Assembly (NCBI GenBank): GCA_041389495.1
Contig: JAWKRT010000001.1
Coordinates: 1,860,001 to 1,924,000 of the forward strand
Origin: Myxococcota bacterium
Lineage (GTDB): Bacteria > Myxococcota_A > UBA9160 > UBA4427
Reading direction: 5' to 3'
Length of the DNA: 64,000 bases
The position numbers and the translations under genes are program-made. Shown in pieces: positions 42,036-50,397 of the stretch (positions are counted from its first letter, which is position 1; each line of letters opens with the position of its first letter). The notes under the pieces were generated by a model. The model was not told the origin of the DNA. It was given only the letters and a program-made list of their open reading frames with translations, and did not search any database.

Positions 42036-43993
42036 AGCGCGCCGCGGCCGCGCGCGCGCTGGCGCTCGCCACCGCGCTCGCCGCGGCGGCGTGCGGCCGC
42101 GCGCCCGTCGAGATCGAAGCGGGTGGGCCCGTCGCCGACTGGCCGCTCTACGCGGGCCGCGGCTCGCTCCACGCCTCGCCGCTCACGCAGATCACGCCGG
42201 GGAACGCGCACGCGCTCGAGGTCGCGTGGACGCACCACAGCGGCGACGTCTACGACGGCAGCGGCCGCTCGGCGGTCACCGCGCACCAGGCGACGCCGCT
42301 CGTGGTCGACGACACGCTCTACTACTGCACGCCGTTCCAGCGCGTCTTCGCGCTCGATCCGGAAACGGGCGCGGAGCGCTGGGTGTTCGATCCCGAGCTG
42401 CGCGCGGTGAAGGGCGCGGGGCCGTACCCGCTCGCGTGCCGCGGCCTCTCGTACTGGCGCGACCCGCAGGCGGAGGAGGGCGCCGCGTGCGCGCGGCGGC
42501 TCTACCTCGGCACCAAGGACTCGGAGCTGATCGCGCTCGACGCGCGCACGGGCGCGCCCTGCGAAGGCTTCGGCGAGCACGGCCGCGTCGCGCTGCGCGA
42601 GGGCATCGGCGAGGCCGCCGTCTGGGAGTACTACCCGACGTCGCCCGGCTACGTGATCGGCGACGTCATCGTGCTCGGTGCGCTCGTCGCCGACAACGTG
42701 CGCGTCGACGCGCCGAGCGGCGTCGTGCGCGCGTTCGACCTGCGCACGGGCGCGCTGCGCTGGGCGTGGGACCCGGTGCCGCCCGGCTTCGCGAAGGCGC
42801 CCGACCCGGCGACGGGCCGCGTCTACGCGCGCGGCACGCCGAACGTCTGGTCGATCATCAGCGGCGACGCCGAGCGCGGGCTCGTGTTCGTGCCCACCGG
42901 CAACCCGTCGCCCGACCTCTACGGCGGCCAGCGCGACGGCATCGACTACTACGGCAGCTCGGTGGTCGCGCTCGACGCCGCGACGGGCGCCGTGCGCTGG
43001 CACTTCCAGGTCGTGCACCACGACGTCTGGGACTACGACGTGCCGAGCCCGCCCGCGCTGTTCGCGCACCCGGGCGTCGGCGGCGGGCGTCCGGCGCTCG
43101 CGCAGTCGACGAAGATGGGCATGGTCTTCCTGCTCGATCGCGAGACGGGCGAGCCGTTGTACCCGGTCGAGGAGCGGCCGGTGTCGCAGGCCGCGGCGCC
43201 CGGCGAGACGCCCGCGCCGACGCAGCCCTTCCCGACGCACCCGAAGCCGCTCCACGACTACGCGATCGGCCCCGACGACGTGTTCGGGTTCACGCCGTTC
43301 GACCGCCGCGCCTGCCGCGACCTCGTCGCGCGCTACCGGCGCGACGGCCTCTACACGGCCCCGTCGCTCGAGGGCTCGATCGTCTATCCGCACACGAGCG
43401 GCGGCATGAACTGGGGCGGCGTCGCGATCGACGAGGCGAAGGGGCTCCTGCTCGTGAACCAGCTGCACGTCGCGATGGTCGCGCAGCTCGTCCCGCGCGC
43501 GGAGGCGGACGCGATCGACAAGGCGGACGTGACCTATCCCGAGGAGTTCTACCCGATGACGGGCACGCCGTACGGCGTGCGGCGCTTCCCGCTCTTCTCG
43601 CCGTTCGGCGCGCCGTGCAGCCCGCCGCCGTGGGGCTCGCTCACGGCCGTCGACCTCGCGAGCGGCGAGGTCGTCTGGAAGGTGCCGCTCGGCAACACGC
43701 GCGACCTCGCCCCGTTCCCGCTCGAGATGGGCGTTCCGAACTTCGGCGGCGGCCTCGTGACGGCGGGCGGCGTCTACTTCATCGGCGCGACCGTCGACCG
43801 CACCTTCCGCGCCTTCGACGTCGCGAACGGGCGCGTCGTGTTCGAGGCGCGGCTGCCCGCCGACGGCACCGCGGTGCCGATGACCTATCGCCTCGGGCCG
43901 GATCGCAGGCAGTTCGTCGTCGTCGCGGCGGGCGGGAACCCGCTCGGGACGATGGGCGACGCGCTCGTCGCGTTCGCGCTGCCGCAGGACTAG
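42032..43993 (+). CDS. PQQ-dependent dehydrogenase, lipoprotein (quinoprotein glucose dehydrogenase-like)
   Basis: A 653-residue eight-bladed propeller quinoprotein with a lipobox (LAAAAC, Cys21), so it is periplasmic and membrane anchored. Markers are FALDPETGAERWVFDP, VHHDVWDYDVPSPPAL (conserved His/Asp near PQQ), GLVFVPTGNPSPD and WGSLTAVDLASGEVVWKVP. No cytochrome c domain is fused. It oxidises an alcohol or aldose-like substrate and passes electrons to quinone. The PQQ biosynthesis genes are not in the window. It is unusual to find it inside a CoA-type catabolic operon. It may carry out the first oxidation before uptake. Confidence 0.92.
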   Translation: MKRAAAARALALATALAAAACGRAPVEIEAGGPVADWPLYAGRGSLHASPLTQITPGNAHALEVAWTHHSGDVYDGSGRSAVTAHQATPLVVDDTLYYCTPFQRVFALDPETGAERWVFDPELRAVKGAGPYPLACRGLSYWRDPQAEEGAACARRLYLGTKDSELIALDARTGAPCEGFGEHGRVALREGIGEAAVWEYYPTSPGYVIGDVIVLGALVADNVRVDAPSGVVRAFDLRTGALRWAWDPVPPGFAKAPDPATGRVYARGTPNVWSIISGDAERGLVFVPTGNPSPDLYGGQRDGIDYYGSSVVALDAATGAVRWHFQVVHHDVWDYDVPSPPALFAHPGVGGGRPALAQSTKMGMVFLLDRETGEPLYPVEERPVSQAAAPGETPAPTQPFPTHPKPLHDYAIGPDDVFGFTPFDRRACRDLVARYRRDGLYTAPSLEGSIVYPHTSGGMNWGGVAIDEAKGLLLVNQLHVAMVAQLVPRAEADAIDKADVTYPEEFYPMTGTPYGVRRFPLFSPFGAPCSPPPWGSLTAVDLASGEVVWKVPLGNTRDLAPFPLEMGVPNFGGGLVTAGGVYFIGATVDRTFRAFDVANGRVVFEARLPADGTAVPMTYRLGPDRRQFVVVAAGGNPLGTMGDALVAFALPQD

Positions 43994-44036
43994 CCGGCGC
44001 GCCGCGAGGGGCCCGGGCACGGAAAGGAGACGCAGC

Positions 44037-45680
44037 ATGGCGCTCTCGCTCGCCGACGTCGCCGCGACGATCGCGGCGGCCATCCCCGATCACGAGGCGC
44101 TCGTCTTCCGCGACCGTCGCCTCACCTACCGCGAGCTCGCCGAGCGCGAGCGCCGCTTCGCGAACCTCCTGCTCGCGCGCGGCCTCGGGCTCGAGCGCGA
44201 GCGCGACGGGCTCGCGAACCACGAGTCCGGGCAGGCGCACTGCGCGCTCTACCTGTACAACGGCAACGAGTACGTCGAGGCGATGTTCGGCGCGTTCGCG
44301 GCGCGCGTCGCTCCCATCAACGTCAACTATCGCTACGTCGAGGAGGAGCTCCTCTACCTGCTCGAGAACGCGCAGGCGCGCGCGCTCGTCTACCACGCGG
44401 AGTTCGCGCCGCGCGTGGCGGCGATCCGCTCGAAGCTGCCGCGGCTCGAGCTGCTCGTGCAGGTGGCCGACGACTCGGGCGAGCCGCTGCTCGACGGTGC
44501 CGTCGACTACGAGCAGGCGCTCGCGGCGTCCTCGCCGGCCGAGCCGGCCGCGACGCCGAGCCCCGACGACCTCTACGTCCTGTACACGGGCGGCACGACG
44601 GGCATGCCGAAGGGCGTGCTCTGGCGCAGCGACGACATCTTCGTGTCCGCGATGGGCGGGCGGCGCCAGGACGGGACGCTCGTCGCGAGCCGCGAGGAGC
44701 TCGCCGCGCAGGCGAAGGCGGGCTCGCAGGCGGGGGCGAAGGCGCTGATCGGGCCGCCGCTCATGCACGGCGCCGCGCAGTGGGTGCTCGTCAATGCGAT
44801 GGTCGGCGGCGCGACGATCGTGATGCCGGGCGAGGTGAAGCGCTTCGACGCGCGCGACTTCCTCGCGACCGCCGAGCGCGAGCGCGTCGCGACGGTGTCG
44901 ATCGTGGGCGATGCCTTCGCGCGTCCGATCGTCGACGAGCTGCGCGCGCGGCCGTACGACCTCGCGTCGCTGCGCGTCGTCGGGTCGGGCGGCGCGCAGC
45001 TCTCGGCGCCGAACAAGGCGGCGCTGCTCGACCTGCTCCCGCACGCGATCGTGTGGGACGGCATGGGCTCCTCGGAGGGCGGCCTGCAGGCGGGCGCCGT
45101 GGCGACCAGGGGCAACGTGTCGTCGGGCAGCTTCGCGGCCGCCGTCGACTCCGTCGTCGTGTCCGACGACCTCGCGCGCGTGCTCGACCCGTCCGAGCGG
45201 GAGGAGGGCTGGCTCGCGATGGCCGGTCGCAAGCCGCTCGGGTATCTCGGCGACCCCGCGAAGACGGCGCGCACCTTCCCCGAGATCGACGGGCGGCGCT
45301 ACTCGGTGCCCGGCGATCGCGCGCGCTACAACGACGCGGGCGGCATCGATCTCCTCGGGCGCGACTCGGTCTGCATCAACTCGGGCGGCGAGAAGATCTT
45401 CGCCGAGGAGGTCGAGGCGGCGCTCAAGGCGCACGGCGACGTCTTCGACGTCGTCGTCGCCCCGCGCCCGAGCGAGCGCTGGGGGCAGGAGGTCGTCGCG
45501 GTCGTGGCGCTGCGCGAGGGCGCGGCGCCCGACGAGGCGTCGCTGCTCGCGGAGTGCGAGCGGCACGTCGCCCGCTACAAGCTGCCGAAGGCGTTCGTCT
45601 TCGTGCCGGTCGTGCAGCGCAGCCCGAGCGGCAAGCCCGACTACCGCTGGGCGAAGGCGCGGGCGGAGGCCGGGAACTAG
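44037..45680 (+). CDS. acyl-CoA synthetase (FadD17/FadD19-like)
   Basis: A 547-residue ANL-superfamily adenylating ligase. The ATP loop is YTGGTTGMPKGVLWRS (about 182-197), with GSSEGGLQAG, the hinge GRDSVCINSGGEKIFAEEVE, and the C-terminal Lys in SGKPDYRWAK. The last part is typical of FadD17/19-type steroid or branched acyl-CoA ligases. It activates a carboxylic acid to its CoA ester. AAGGAGA lies 7 bases before the ATG. It lies between the quinoprotein and the DapB-like dehydrogenase, all on the plus strand. Confidence 0.9.
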   Translation: MALSLADVAATIAAAIPDHEALVFRDRRLTYRELAERERRFANLLLARGLGLERERDGLANHESGQAHCALYLYNGNEYVEAMFGAFAARVAPINVNYRYVEEELLYLLENAQARALVYHAEFAPRVAAIRSKLPRLELLVQVADDSGEPLLDGAVDYEQALAASSPAEPAATPSPDDLYVLYTGGTTGMPKGVLWRSDDIFVSAMGGRRQDGTLVASREELAAQAKAGSQAGAKALIGPPLMHGAAQWVLVNAMVGGATIVMPGEVKRFDARDFLATAERERVATVSIVGDAFARPIVDELRARPYDLASLRVVGSGGAQLSAPNKAALLDLLPHAIVWDGMGSSEGGLQAGAVATRGNVSSGSFAAAVDSVVVSDDLARVLDPSEREEGWLAMAGRKPLGYLGDPAKTARTFPEIDGRRYSVPGDRARYNDAGGIDLLGRDSVCINSGGEKIFAEEVEAALKAHGDVFDVVVAPRPSERWGQEVVAVVALREGAAPDEASLLAECERHVARYKLPKAFVFVPVVQRSPSGKPDYRWAKARAEAGN

Positions 45681-45727
45681 CATCGACGCCGCGCTCGCAG
45701 GGGCCGGCGGAACGGAGGAACGATCCG

Positions 45728-46792
45728 ATGGCGTACAAGGTGATCCAGTGGGGCACGGGCTTCACGGGCAAGATGGTCGCGCGCGAGCTGCTCGAGCACC
45801 CCGAGTTCGACCTCGTGGCCGTGCTCGTGAGCGACCCGGAGAAGGAAGGCAAGGACCTCGGCGAGCTGCTCGGCCTCCCGGAGACGGGCATCGTCTGCAC
45901 GCGCGACGCCGATCGCGTGCTCGCGATGGACGCCGACGTCGTCGCGTACTTCGGGCCGACGGCCGAGTACGCCGCCGCCAACATCGAGAACATGGCGAAG
46001 GCGCTGCGCGCGGGGAAGGACGTCGTGTCGACGTCGATGACGCCGCTCGTCTATCCGAAGGCGTGCCCGCCGGCGATGATCGAGGCGCTCGAGAAGGCCT
46101 GCCAGGAGGGCGGGACGAGCTGCTTCACGAGCGGCATCGACCCGGGCTTCGCGAACGACCTCTTCCCGCTGACGCTGATGGGCCTGTGCGGGCGCGTCGA
46201 CCGCGTGCGCATCCAAGAGATCCTCGACTACCAGAGCTACACCGGTGACTACGCGCGCACGATGGGCATCGGCGAGCCGATGGACTTCACCGCGCTGCTC
46301 GAGAACACGAAGATCCTCGTGTTCTCGTGGGGTCACACGATCCCGATGATCGCCGACGCGCTCGGCGTCGAGATCGAGCGCTACGACTCGACCTACCAGA
46401 AGTGGGAGGCGCCCGAGGACATCCACCACATGAACGGTGTGATCCGCAAGGGCTGCTGCGCGGCGGTGCGCTTCGAGATCATGGGCATCGTGAAGGGCGA
46501 GCCGCGCATCGTGATCGAGCACGTCAACCGCATCACGAAGGCCGCCGCGCCCGACTGGCCGCGCACGAAGATCGAGGACGACGACTGCTACCGCGTGATC
46601 ATCGAGGGCAGCCCGAACATCACGCAGGAGACGGCCTTCCGCGGCGCCTACGACGGCGACTCGAACTCGGGCGGCTGCCTGTCGACGGGCATGCGCGCCA
46701 TCCACGCGATTCCGGCGGTGGTGGCCGCGAAGCCGGGGATGCTCTCGGCGCTCGACCTCCCGCTGATCCCGGGCAAGGGGAACATGCGCTAG
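45728..46792 (+). CDS. DapB-like NAD(P)H-dependent amine dehydrogenase family protein
   Basis: A 354-residue protein with a Rossmann start VIQWGTGFTGKMVARELL and a DapB-like C-terminal domain (TSGIDPGFANDLFPLTLMG, GVIRKGCCAAVRFEIMGIVKG). It matches the family of 2,4-diaminopentanoate dehydrogenase-like enzymes and related dihydrodipicolinate reductase homologues. Such proteins oxidise amino groups or reduce keto acids. With BKACE in the same operon, an amino-keto acid route is a possible reading but is not shown. The ATG follows GGAGG. The 3' end overlaps the convergent methyltransferase gene by 4 bases. Confidence 0.85.
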   Translation: MAYKVIQWGTGFTGKMVARELLEHPEFDLVAVLVSDPEKEGKDLGELLGLPETGIVCTRDADRVLAMDADVVAYFGPTAEYAAANIENMAKALRAGKDVVSTSMTPLVYPKACPPAMIEALEKACQEGGTSCFTSGIDPGFANDLFPLTLMGLCGRVDRVRIQEILDYQSYTGDYARTMGIGEPMDFTALLENTKILVFSWGHTIPMIADALGVEIERYDSTYQKWEAPEDIHHMNGVIRKGCCAAVRFEIMGIVKGEPRIVIEHVNRITKAAAPDWPRTKIEDDDCYRVIIEGSPNITQETAFRGAYDGDSNSGGCLSTGMRAIHAIPAVVAAKPGMLSALDLPLIPGKGNMR

Positions 46793-47649
46793 CGGAGCGC
46801 GAGCTCGACGATGCGCGTCTCGGGGTTGGGCCCGAGGTCGTCGTCGCGCCCCGCGAAGTAGCGGGCGGCGAGGTCGGCGGGCCCGAGGTGCTCGACGACG
46901 TCGAAGCCGAGCTCGCGCGCCTCGCTCTCGAGCGCGGCGGGGTGCGGCCGTCCGATGCGCGCCTCGCCGAGGCTCGCCGTCCCCTCGTCCACGCGGCGCG
47001 CGATCGCGCGCGTGTCGTCGTCGAGCGCCTCGAGCGCGGCCGGGTAGTCGAACACGACGCGGCTCCCGGCCGCCGCGCAGCGCGCGACGCCCGCGAGCGT
47101 CGCGCGGCGACTCGCGGGCGCGAGGTAGCCGACGACGCCCATCCACGCGAAGAAGGCCGGCGCTCCGCGATCGAAGCCCGCCCTCGCGAGCGCGGCGTCG
47201 ACGGCCTCGCGCTCGAAGTCGACCGGAACGAGCGCGACGTCGACTGCGCCGTCGAGCGCGAGCTCTGCGAGCCGCTCGCGCTTCCAGGCCTGCGTCGCCG
47301 GATGGTCGAGCTCGATCACGCGCACGCCGAGCGACGGGCGCCGCCACGCGAGGCTGTCGAGGCCCGCGCCGAGCAGCACGACCTGCGCGGCGCCGGCGTC
47401 GGCGATCGCGCGGTCGAGTCGGTCGTCCACGTGACGCGCGCGGCCGACGAGCTGCCCCTGGATGGGCCGCAGGCCGAGCTGCGCGACGACGCGCGGCATC
47501 GCGCCCGCGTCGAGCTGCGCGCGCCACTCGTCGCTCGTCAGGTCGCGCGCGAGCGGGTCGTCGAAGACGACGGGCCGATCGTGGAGGCGGTGCGCGGCGC
47601 GCAGCGCGGCGGTCGCGAGGGCGGTCTGGCTCGGCTGGCCTTCGATCAC
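46789..47649 (-). CDS. class I SAM methyltransferase (leucine carboxyl methyltransferase-like)
   Basis: A 286-residue methyltransferase of the PPM1/LCMT-type (TIGR00027-like) family. Motif I is VLLGAGLDSLAWR, then VIELDHPATQAWKRERL, and FAWMGVVGYLA. Such bacterial proteins are usually O-methyltransferases for small carboxyl groups, with substrates unknown. The start is GTG at 47649, chosen because TATACT ends only 6 bases before it and no ATG or ribosome site is found, which suggests a leaderless message. The divergent P450 gene starts 80 bases away. Confidence 0.88.
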   Translation of the reverse strand: MIEGQPSQTALATAALRAAHRLHDRPVVFDDPLARDLTSDEWRAQLDAGAMPRVVAQLGLRPIQGQLVGRARHVDDRLDRAIADAGAAQVVLLGAGLDSLAWRRPSLGVRVIELDHPATQAWKRERLAELALDGAVDVALVPVDFEREAVDAALARAGFDRGAPAFFAWMGVVGYLAPASRRATLAGVARCAAAGSRVVFDYPAALEALDDDTRAIARRVDEGTASLGEARIGRPHPAALESEARELGFDVVEHLGPADLAARYFAGRDDDLGPNPETRIVELALR

Positions 47650-47655
47650 GCGCGC

Positions 47656-47661
47656 AGTATA
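47656..47661 (-). promoter_or_regulatory. -10-like element TATACT adjacent to a start codon
   Basis: On the minus strand TATACT is followed by GCGCGC and the GTG at 47649. Transcription would begin at the start codon. Confidence 0.45.
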
Positions 47662-47729
47662 CGAGCGGGAGACGCGCGGCCGCGCGCGCGCTTGCCCGCC
47701 GCGCGCGCGTGCGAGAGGATGCGCGGCCC

Positions 47730-48995
47730 GTGGCCGTCGCCGACGACGCAGCGACGCGGGCCGACGCGCTCGCCGACATCGACCTGTACGACGCCGACCG
47801 GTACGCCGAGGGGGCGCCGTACGAGGCGTTCGCGCGCCTGCGCCGCGCAGACCCCGTGCACTGGCAGCCCGAGCCGGAGGGGCCGGGCTACTGGGCCGTG
47901 CTCCGCCACGCCGACGTGCTGGCCGTCGCACGCGACATCGCGACGTTCTCGTCCGAGCGCGGCTCGGTGATGATCGAGGACCTGTCGCCGCCCGCGCTCG
48001 CGCGCATGCGGCGCATGCTGCTCGTCATGGACCCGCCTCGGCACGGCCTCTACCGGCGCATGGTGCTGCACGCGTTCACGCCGCGGAGCGTCGACCGGCT
48101 CGAGCCGCGCGTGCGCGCGATCGCGCGCGCGGCGCTCGCGCGCGCGCGCGACGAGCCCGAGCTCGAGTTCGTGCACGACGTGGCGGCGCGCGTCCCGATG
48201 GAGGTGATCGGCGAGCTGTTCGGGATTCCCGCGGCCGACCGCGCGCAGGTCCACGCCTGGGCCGAGCGGAGCACCGGTCCGCCGGAGCCGGACGGCGCAC
48301 CGGGGGAGGCGCCGCGCGCGCGCCGCGACCTCGAGACCTCGCCGATGGAGCGCTACGCGGTCGAGCTCGCGCGCGATCGCAGGGGCCGCGAGGGCGACGA
48401 CCTCACCACGCGCATCGCGAACGCGCGCGTCGAGGGACGGACGATGAGCGACGCCGAGTTCGGCGCGTTCTTCGTGCAGATGGTGACGGCGGGCAACGAC
48501 ACGACGCGCACGCTGCTCGCGAACGGCCTGCTCGGCCTGCTGCGCTTCCCCGACGAGCTCGCGCGGCTGCGCGGCGACCGCGCGCTCCTGCCGACCGCGG
48601 TCGAGGAGATGCTGCGCTGGGAGAGCCCGCTCCACGGCTTCCGACGCACGGCGACGCGCGACGTCGAGCTCGCCGGAACGCGGGTGCGCGAGGGCGACAA
48701 GGTCGTGATGATGTACACGTCCGCGAACCGCGACGAGCGCGTCTTCACCGAGCCCGATCGCTTCGACGCCGGCCGCGACCCGAACCCGCACCTCGCCTTC
48801 GGGTTCGGCGAGCACTTCTGTCTGGGAGCGAAGCTCGCGCGCCTCGAGGCGCGCGTCTTCTTCGACGAGCTGCTCGACGCGTTCGGCGGCGTCGAGCTCG
48901 CGGGCGCGCCGGTGTGGCAGCGCTCGAACCTGAGCAACGGCCTCGCGGCGCTGCCGGTGCGCTTCGCGCCCGCGCGCGGGCGACGGCCTTCGTGA
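47730..48995 (+). CDS. cytochrome P450
   Basis: A 421-residue class I P450. Elements: LLVMDPPRHGLYRR, VTAGNDTTRT (I-helix), VEEMLRWESP (ExxR), and the haem loop FGFGEHFCLGAKLAR with the Cys ligand. It resembles CYP families that hydroxylate steroids, terpenoids or fatty acids. The GTG at 47730 is preferred over GTG 47709 because GAGAGGA lies 10 bases before it. The SnoaL-like gene follows 29 bases later, then an SDR, which may form a small operon. The dead fragment at 25557 matches its N-terminal region. Confidence 0.94.
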   Translation: MAVADDAATRADALADIDLYDADRYAEGAPYEAFARLRRADPVHWQPEPEGPGYWAVLRHADVLAVARDIATFSSERGSVMIEDLSPPALARMRRMLLVMDPPRHGLYRRMVLHAFTPRSVDRLEPRVRAIARAALARARDEPELEFVHDVAARVPMEVIGELFGIPAADRAQVHAWAERSTGPPEPDGAPGEAPRARRDLETSPMERYAVELARDRRGREGDDLTTRIANARVEGRTMSDAEFGAFFVQMVTAGNDTTRTLLANGLLGLLRFPDELARLRGDRALLPTAVEEMLRWESPLHGFRRTATRDVELAGTRVREGDKVVMMYTSANRDERVFTEPDRFDAGRDPNPHLAFGFGEHFCLGAKLARLEARVFFDELLDAFGGVELAGAPVWQRSNLSNGLAALPVRFAPARGRRPS

Positions 48996-49024
48996 GCGCC
49001 GCGACGCGCACCGCAGGAGGGGCG

Positions 49025-49546
49025 ATGGAGCTTCCGGGAGCCGAGGCGATGGTGCGCGAGCTGTGGTCGCGCGAGCAGATCCGGCAGGTGAAGTGGCGCA
49101 ACCTCCGCTGCCTCGACCTCAAGCGCTGGGACGAGATGGCGGAGACCTATCATCCGGACTGCACGACGAGCTGGCTCGACGGGCGGCTCGTGCTCGAGGG
49201 CCGCGACGCGATCATGGCCTTCCTCGCGAAGACCCCGTTCGCGAAGCCCGCGAACCCGGTGGTCACCGTGCACGCGGCCGAGTGCATCGAGATCGAGTTC
49301 GTGAGCGAGACGCACGCGCGCTCGACGTCGCGTCTCTACAACCCCATGTGGAACCCCGAGCTCGACCTCTCGCACCGGTTGCTCGCGTTCTACCACGACG
49401 AGTTCCGCGTGCACGAAGGACGCTGGCTCATCTCCCACACGGGCCACGAGTACGTGCTCGACGAGACGTTCCTGTGGAAGGACGTGCCGAGCCACGAGAC
49501 GCACTACAGCCATCCGTTCCGAGGGCGCGCGCCCGCGGCACGGTGA
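49025..49546 (+). CDS. SnoaL-like (NTF2 fold) polyketide cyclase/isomerase-type protein
   Basis: A 173-residue NTF2-fold protein. The helices at the start (REQIRQVKWRNLRCLDLKRWDEMAETYHPDC) and the beta segments LVLEGRDAIMAFL, THARSTSRLYNPMW and GRWLISHTGHEYVLDE match the SnoaL-like group. Members isomerise steroids or cyclise polyketides, but many are structural only. No obvious catalytic Asp/His pair can be assigned beyond His in FYHDEF. AGGAGG precedes the ATG. It is between a P450 and an SDR gene, so a role in modifying the P450 product is inferred. Confidence 0.8.
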   Translation: MELPGAEAMVRELWSREQIRQVKWRNLRCLDLKRWDEMAETYHPDCTTSWLDGRLVLEGRDAIMAFLAKTPFAKPANPVVTVHAAECIEIEFVSETHARSTSRLYNPMWNPELDLSHRLLAFYHDEFRVHEGRWLISHTGHEYVLDETFLWKDVPSHETHYSHPFRGRAPAAR

Positions 49547-49559
49547 GGAGGACGAAGGG

Positions 49560-50366
49560 ATGGAGGATCTCCGGGACAGGGTCGCCGTCGTGACGGGCGC
49601 GGGCAGCGGCATCGGGCGCGGCATCGCGCGCGCGCTCGCGAAGGCCGGCGCTCGCGTCGTGGTCACGGACGTCGAGGAAGGCGCCGCCGCGGCGACGGCC
49701 GCGGCGATCCGCGAGGCGGGGGGCAGCGCGTCGTCGCACCGCGTCGACGTCGCCGAGGCCGGCGCGTTCGAGCGGCTGCGCGACGCCGTGCTGCGCGAGC
49801 ACCGCGCCGTGCACGTCGTCTGCAACAACGCGGGCATCTACACGGGCGGGCCGCTGCTCGACATGGCGGAGAGCGACTGGGACTGGTCGCTGTCCGTGAA
49901 CCTGCGCGGCGTCGTGCGCGGGTCGCAGACGTTCGCGCCGCTGCTCGTGCAGCAGGGCGAGGGGCACATCGTCAACACGGCGTCCGTCGGCGGCTTCCTG
50001 TCGGGCGGCGGCATGGGCATCTACTGCACGACCAAGTTCGCGGTCGTGGGCTTCTCGGAGGCGTTGCGCGACGAGCTCGCGCCGTCGGGTGTCGGCCTCT
50101 CGATCCTCTGTCCGGGCCCGATCAAGACGCGGCTCGCCGAGTCCGACCGGCTGCGGCCGGCCGAGCACGCGGGCGGCAAGGCGACGTCGGCGCCGCTGTT
50201 CGGGATGATCGCGGAGGGCATGGAGCCCGACGAGGTGGGCGAGATCGTGCGGCGGGGCATCGAGCGCGCCGAGCCGTACATCTTCACGCACGACGTCTTC
50301 CGCGGCCTGTTCGAGGAGCGCTTCGCGCGCGTGCTCGCGGGCTTCGACGCGCTCGCGCGGGAGTGA
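49560..50366 (+). CDS. SDR family oxidoreductase
   Basis: A 268-residue classical SDR. It has TGAGSGIGRGIA, VVTDVEEGAA (acidic NAD determinant), CNNAGIYT, Ser in NTASVGGF, and YCTTKFA (catalytic Tyr/Lys). The C-terminal EIVRRGIERAEPYIFTHDVFRG is as in many SDRs of terpenoid or steroid modification. GAGGAGGA lies 8 bases before the ATG. Last gene of the P450-SnoaL-SDR set, followed by a hairpin terminator. Confidence 0.93.
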   Translation: MEDLRDRVAVVTGAGSGIGRGIARALAKAGARVVVTDVEEGAAAATAAAIREAGGSASSHRVDVAEAGAFERLRDAVLREHRAVHVVCNNAGIYTGGPLLDMAESDWDWSLSVNLRGVVRGSQTFAPLLVQQGEGHIVNTASVGGFLSGGGMGIYCTTKFAVVGFSEALRDELAPSGVGLSILCPGPIKTRLAESDRLRPAEHAGGKATSAPLFGMIAEGMEPDEVGEIVRRGIERAEPYIFTHDVFRGLFEERFARVLAGFDALARE

Positions 50367-50388
50367 GCGCGCCGCGGTCGCGGCGCGC
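50367..50388. terminator. hairpin between convergent SDR and regulator genes
   Basis: A perfect 10-bp inverted repeat (GCGCGCCGCG and CGCGGCGCGC around GT) begins one base after the SDR stop. It has no U-tract. Confidence 0.5.
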
Positions 50389-50397
50389 ACTGCGCGC

